From Prevotella sp. UBA4341 (GTDB lineage: Bacteria > Bacteroidota > Bacteroidia > Bacteroidales > Bacteroidaceae), in assembly GCA_002393705.1 (NCBI GenBank), contig DGTH01000009.1, forward strand, positions 1-13,761: a DNA stretch of 13,761 nt, in the 5' to 3' direction. The notes beneath the pieces are model-generated. The model was not told the DNA's origin, did not search any database, and saw nothing but the letters and a program-made list of their open reading frames with translations. This document shows positions 13,643-13,761 of the stretch, piece by piece. A program made the position numbers and the translations under genes. How positions within the stretch are numbered: position 1 is the first letter of the stretch; each line of letters opens with the position of its first letter.

Positions 13643-13761
13643 TTACTTCTGCATGAACTTGCGGCCGTTCTGGATGACGACACCCTTGAACTGAGCGTCA
13701 ACTCGCTGGCCGGCGAGGTTATACATCGGAGCGTTCACGTCGTTGTTGATGGTGAGGGCGT
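13643..13761 (-). CDS. C-terminal end of a secreted/surface protein (partial, runs off the window)
   Basis: Only the last 38 residues and the TAA stop are inside the window; the 5' part lies to the right. The tail reads NAPMYNLAGQRV, then KGVVIQNGRKFMQK at the very end. This pattern (YNLxGQRV, about 10 residues, KGxxIxNGRKxxxK) recurs at the C-termini of many secreted or surface proteins of Prevotella and other Bacteroidetes and resembles a sorting or anchoring tail. The function of the whole protein cannot be told from this piece. A terminator follows, so it is the last gene of its own transcription unit and not joined to the four-helix gene. Confidence 0.75.
   Translation of the reverse strand, partial: ALTINNDVNAPMYNLAGQRVDAQFKGVVIQNGRKFMQK

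Overview
The window reads as a Bacteroidales chromosome segment, most likely Prevotella or a close relative. Three things point there: promoters of the Bacteroidetes type (TTTG, about 20 bp, then TAnnTTTG) with A-rich leaders in place of strong Shine-Dalgarno sites; lipoprotein glycosidases of mannan-utilisation type; and a C-terminal tail at the right edge with the MYNLAGQRV pattern common in secreted Prevotella proteins. Base composition is moderately GC-rich, with A/T-rich intergenic stretches. This assignment is inferred from the sequence only.

Layout, left to right. A DPE2-type 4-alpha-glucanotransferase (malQ, minus strand, 63-2714) is divergent from a one-TM AsmA/DUF748-like envelope protein (plus strand, 2832-4697); both promoters are visible between them. 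The AsmA-like gene converges on a long minus-strand block that shares its terminator hairpin. In transcription order (right to left) this block is: the 3' end of a secreted protein gene with a terminator; a stand-alone four-helix-bundle (S23/IVP-like) protein; a GH5 beta-mannanase lipoprotein; a terminator and new promoter; then acetyl esterase, GH26 mannanase lipoprotein, GH130 mannosylglucose phosphorylase, GPH-family sugar symporter and cellobiose/mannobiose 2-epimerase.

Together the block encodes an almost complete beta-mannan pathway. The esterase would remove acetyl groups, GH5 and GH26 would cut the backbone to mannobiose, the GPH symporter would import it, the epimerase would turn Man-Man into Man-Glc, and GH130 would phosphorolyse that to mannose-1-phosphate and glucose. 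This is the route established in Bacteroides fragilis, with the same GH26-GH130-transporter-epimerase order. No SusC/SusD pair and no regulator lie in the window.

The unexplained signal is in the gaps. Three arrays of 9-bp units, each a fixed hexamer plus a variable trimer, fill the GH26 leader (CTGGGG+NNN) and bracket the four-helix gene as direct repeats (CTATAG+NNN). A separate palindromic repeat (CCCCTAAGTTAGGGG type) occurs three times and supplies the last codons and stop codons of both GH130 and GH26. The epimerase gene carries a 7-bp tandem repeat and an apparent 28-residue insertion, and ends inside the shared terminator. No gap without a gene exceeds about 230 bases.
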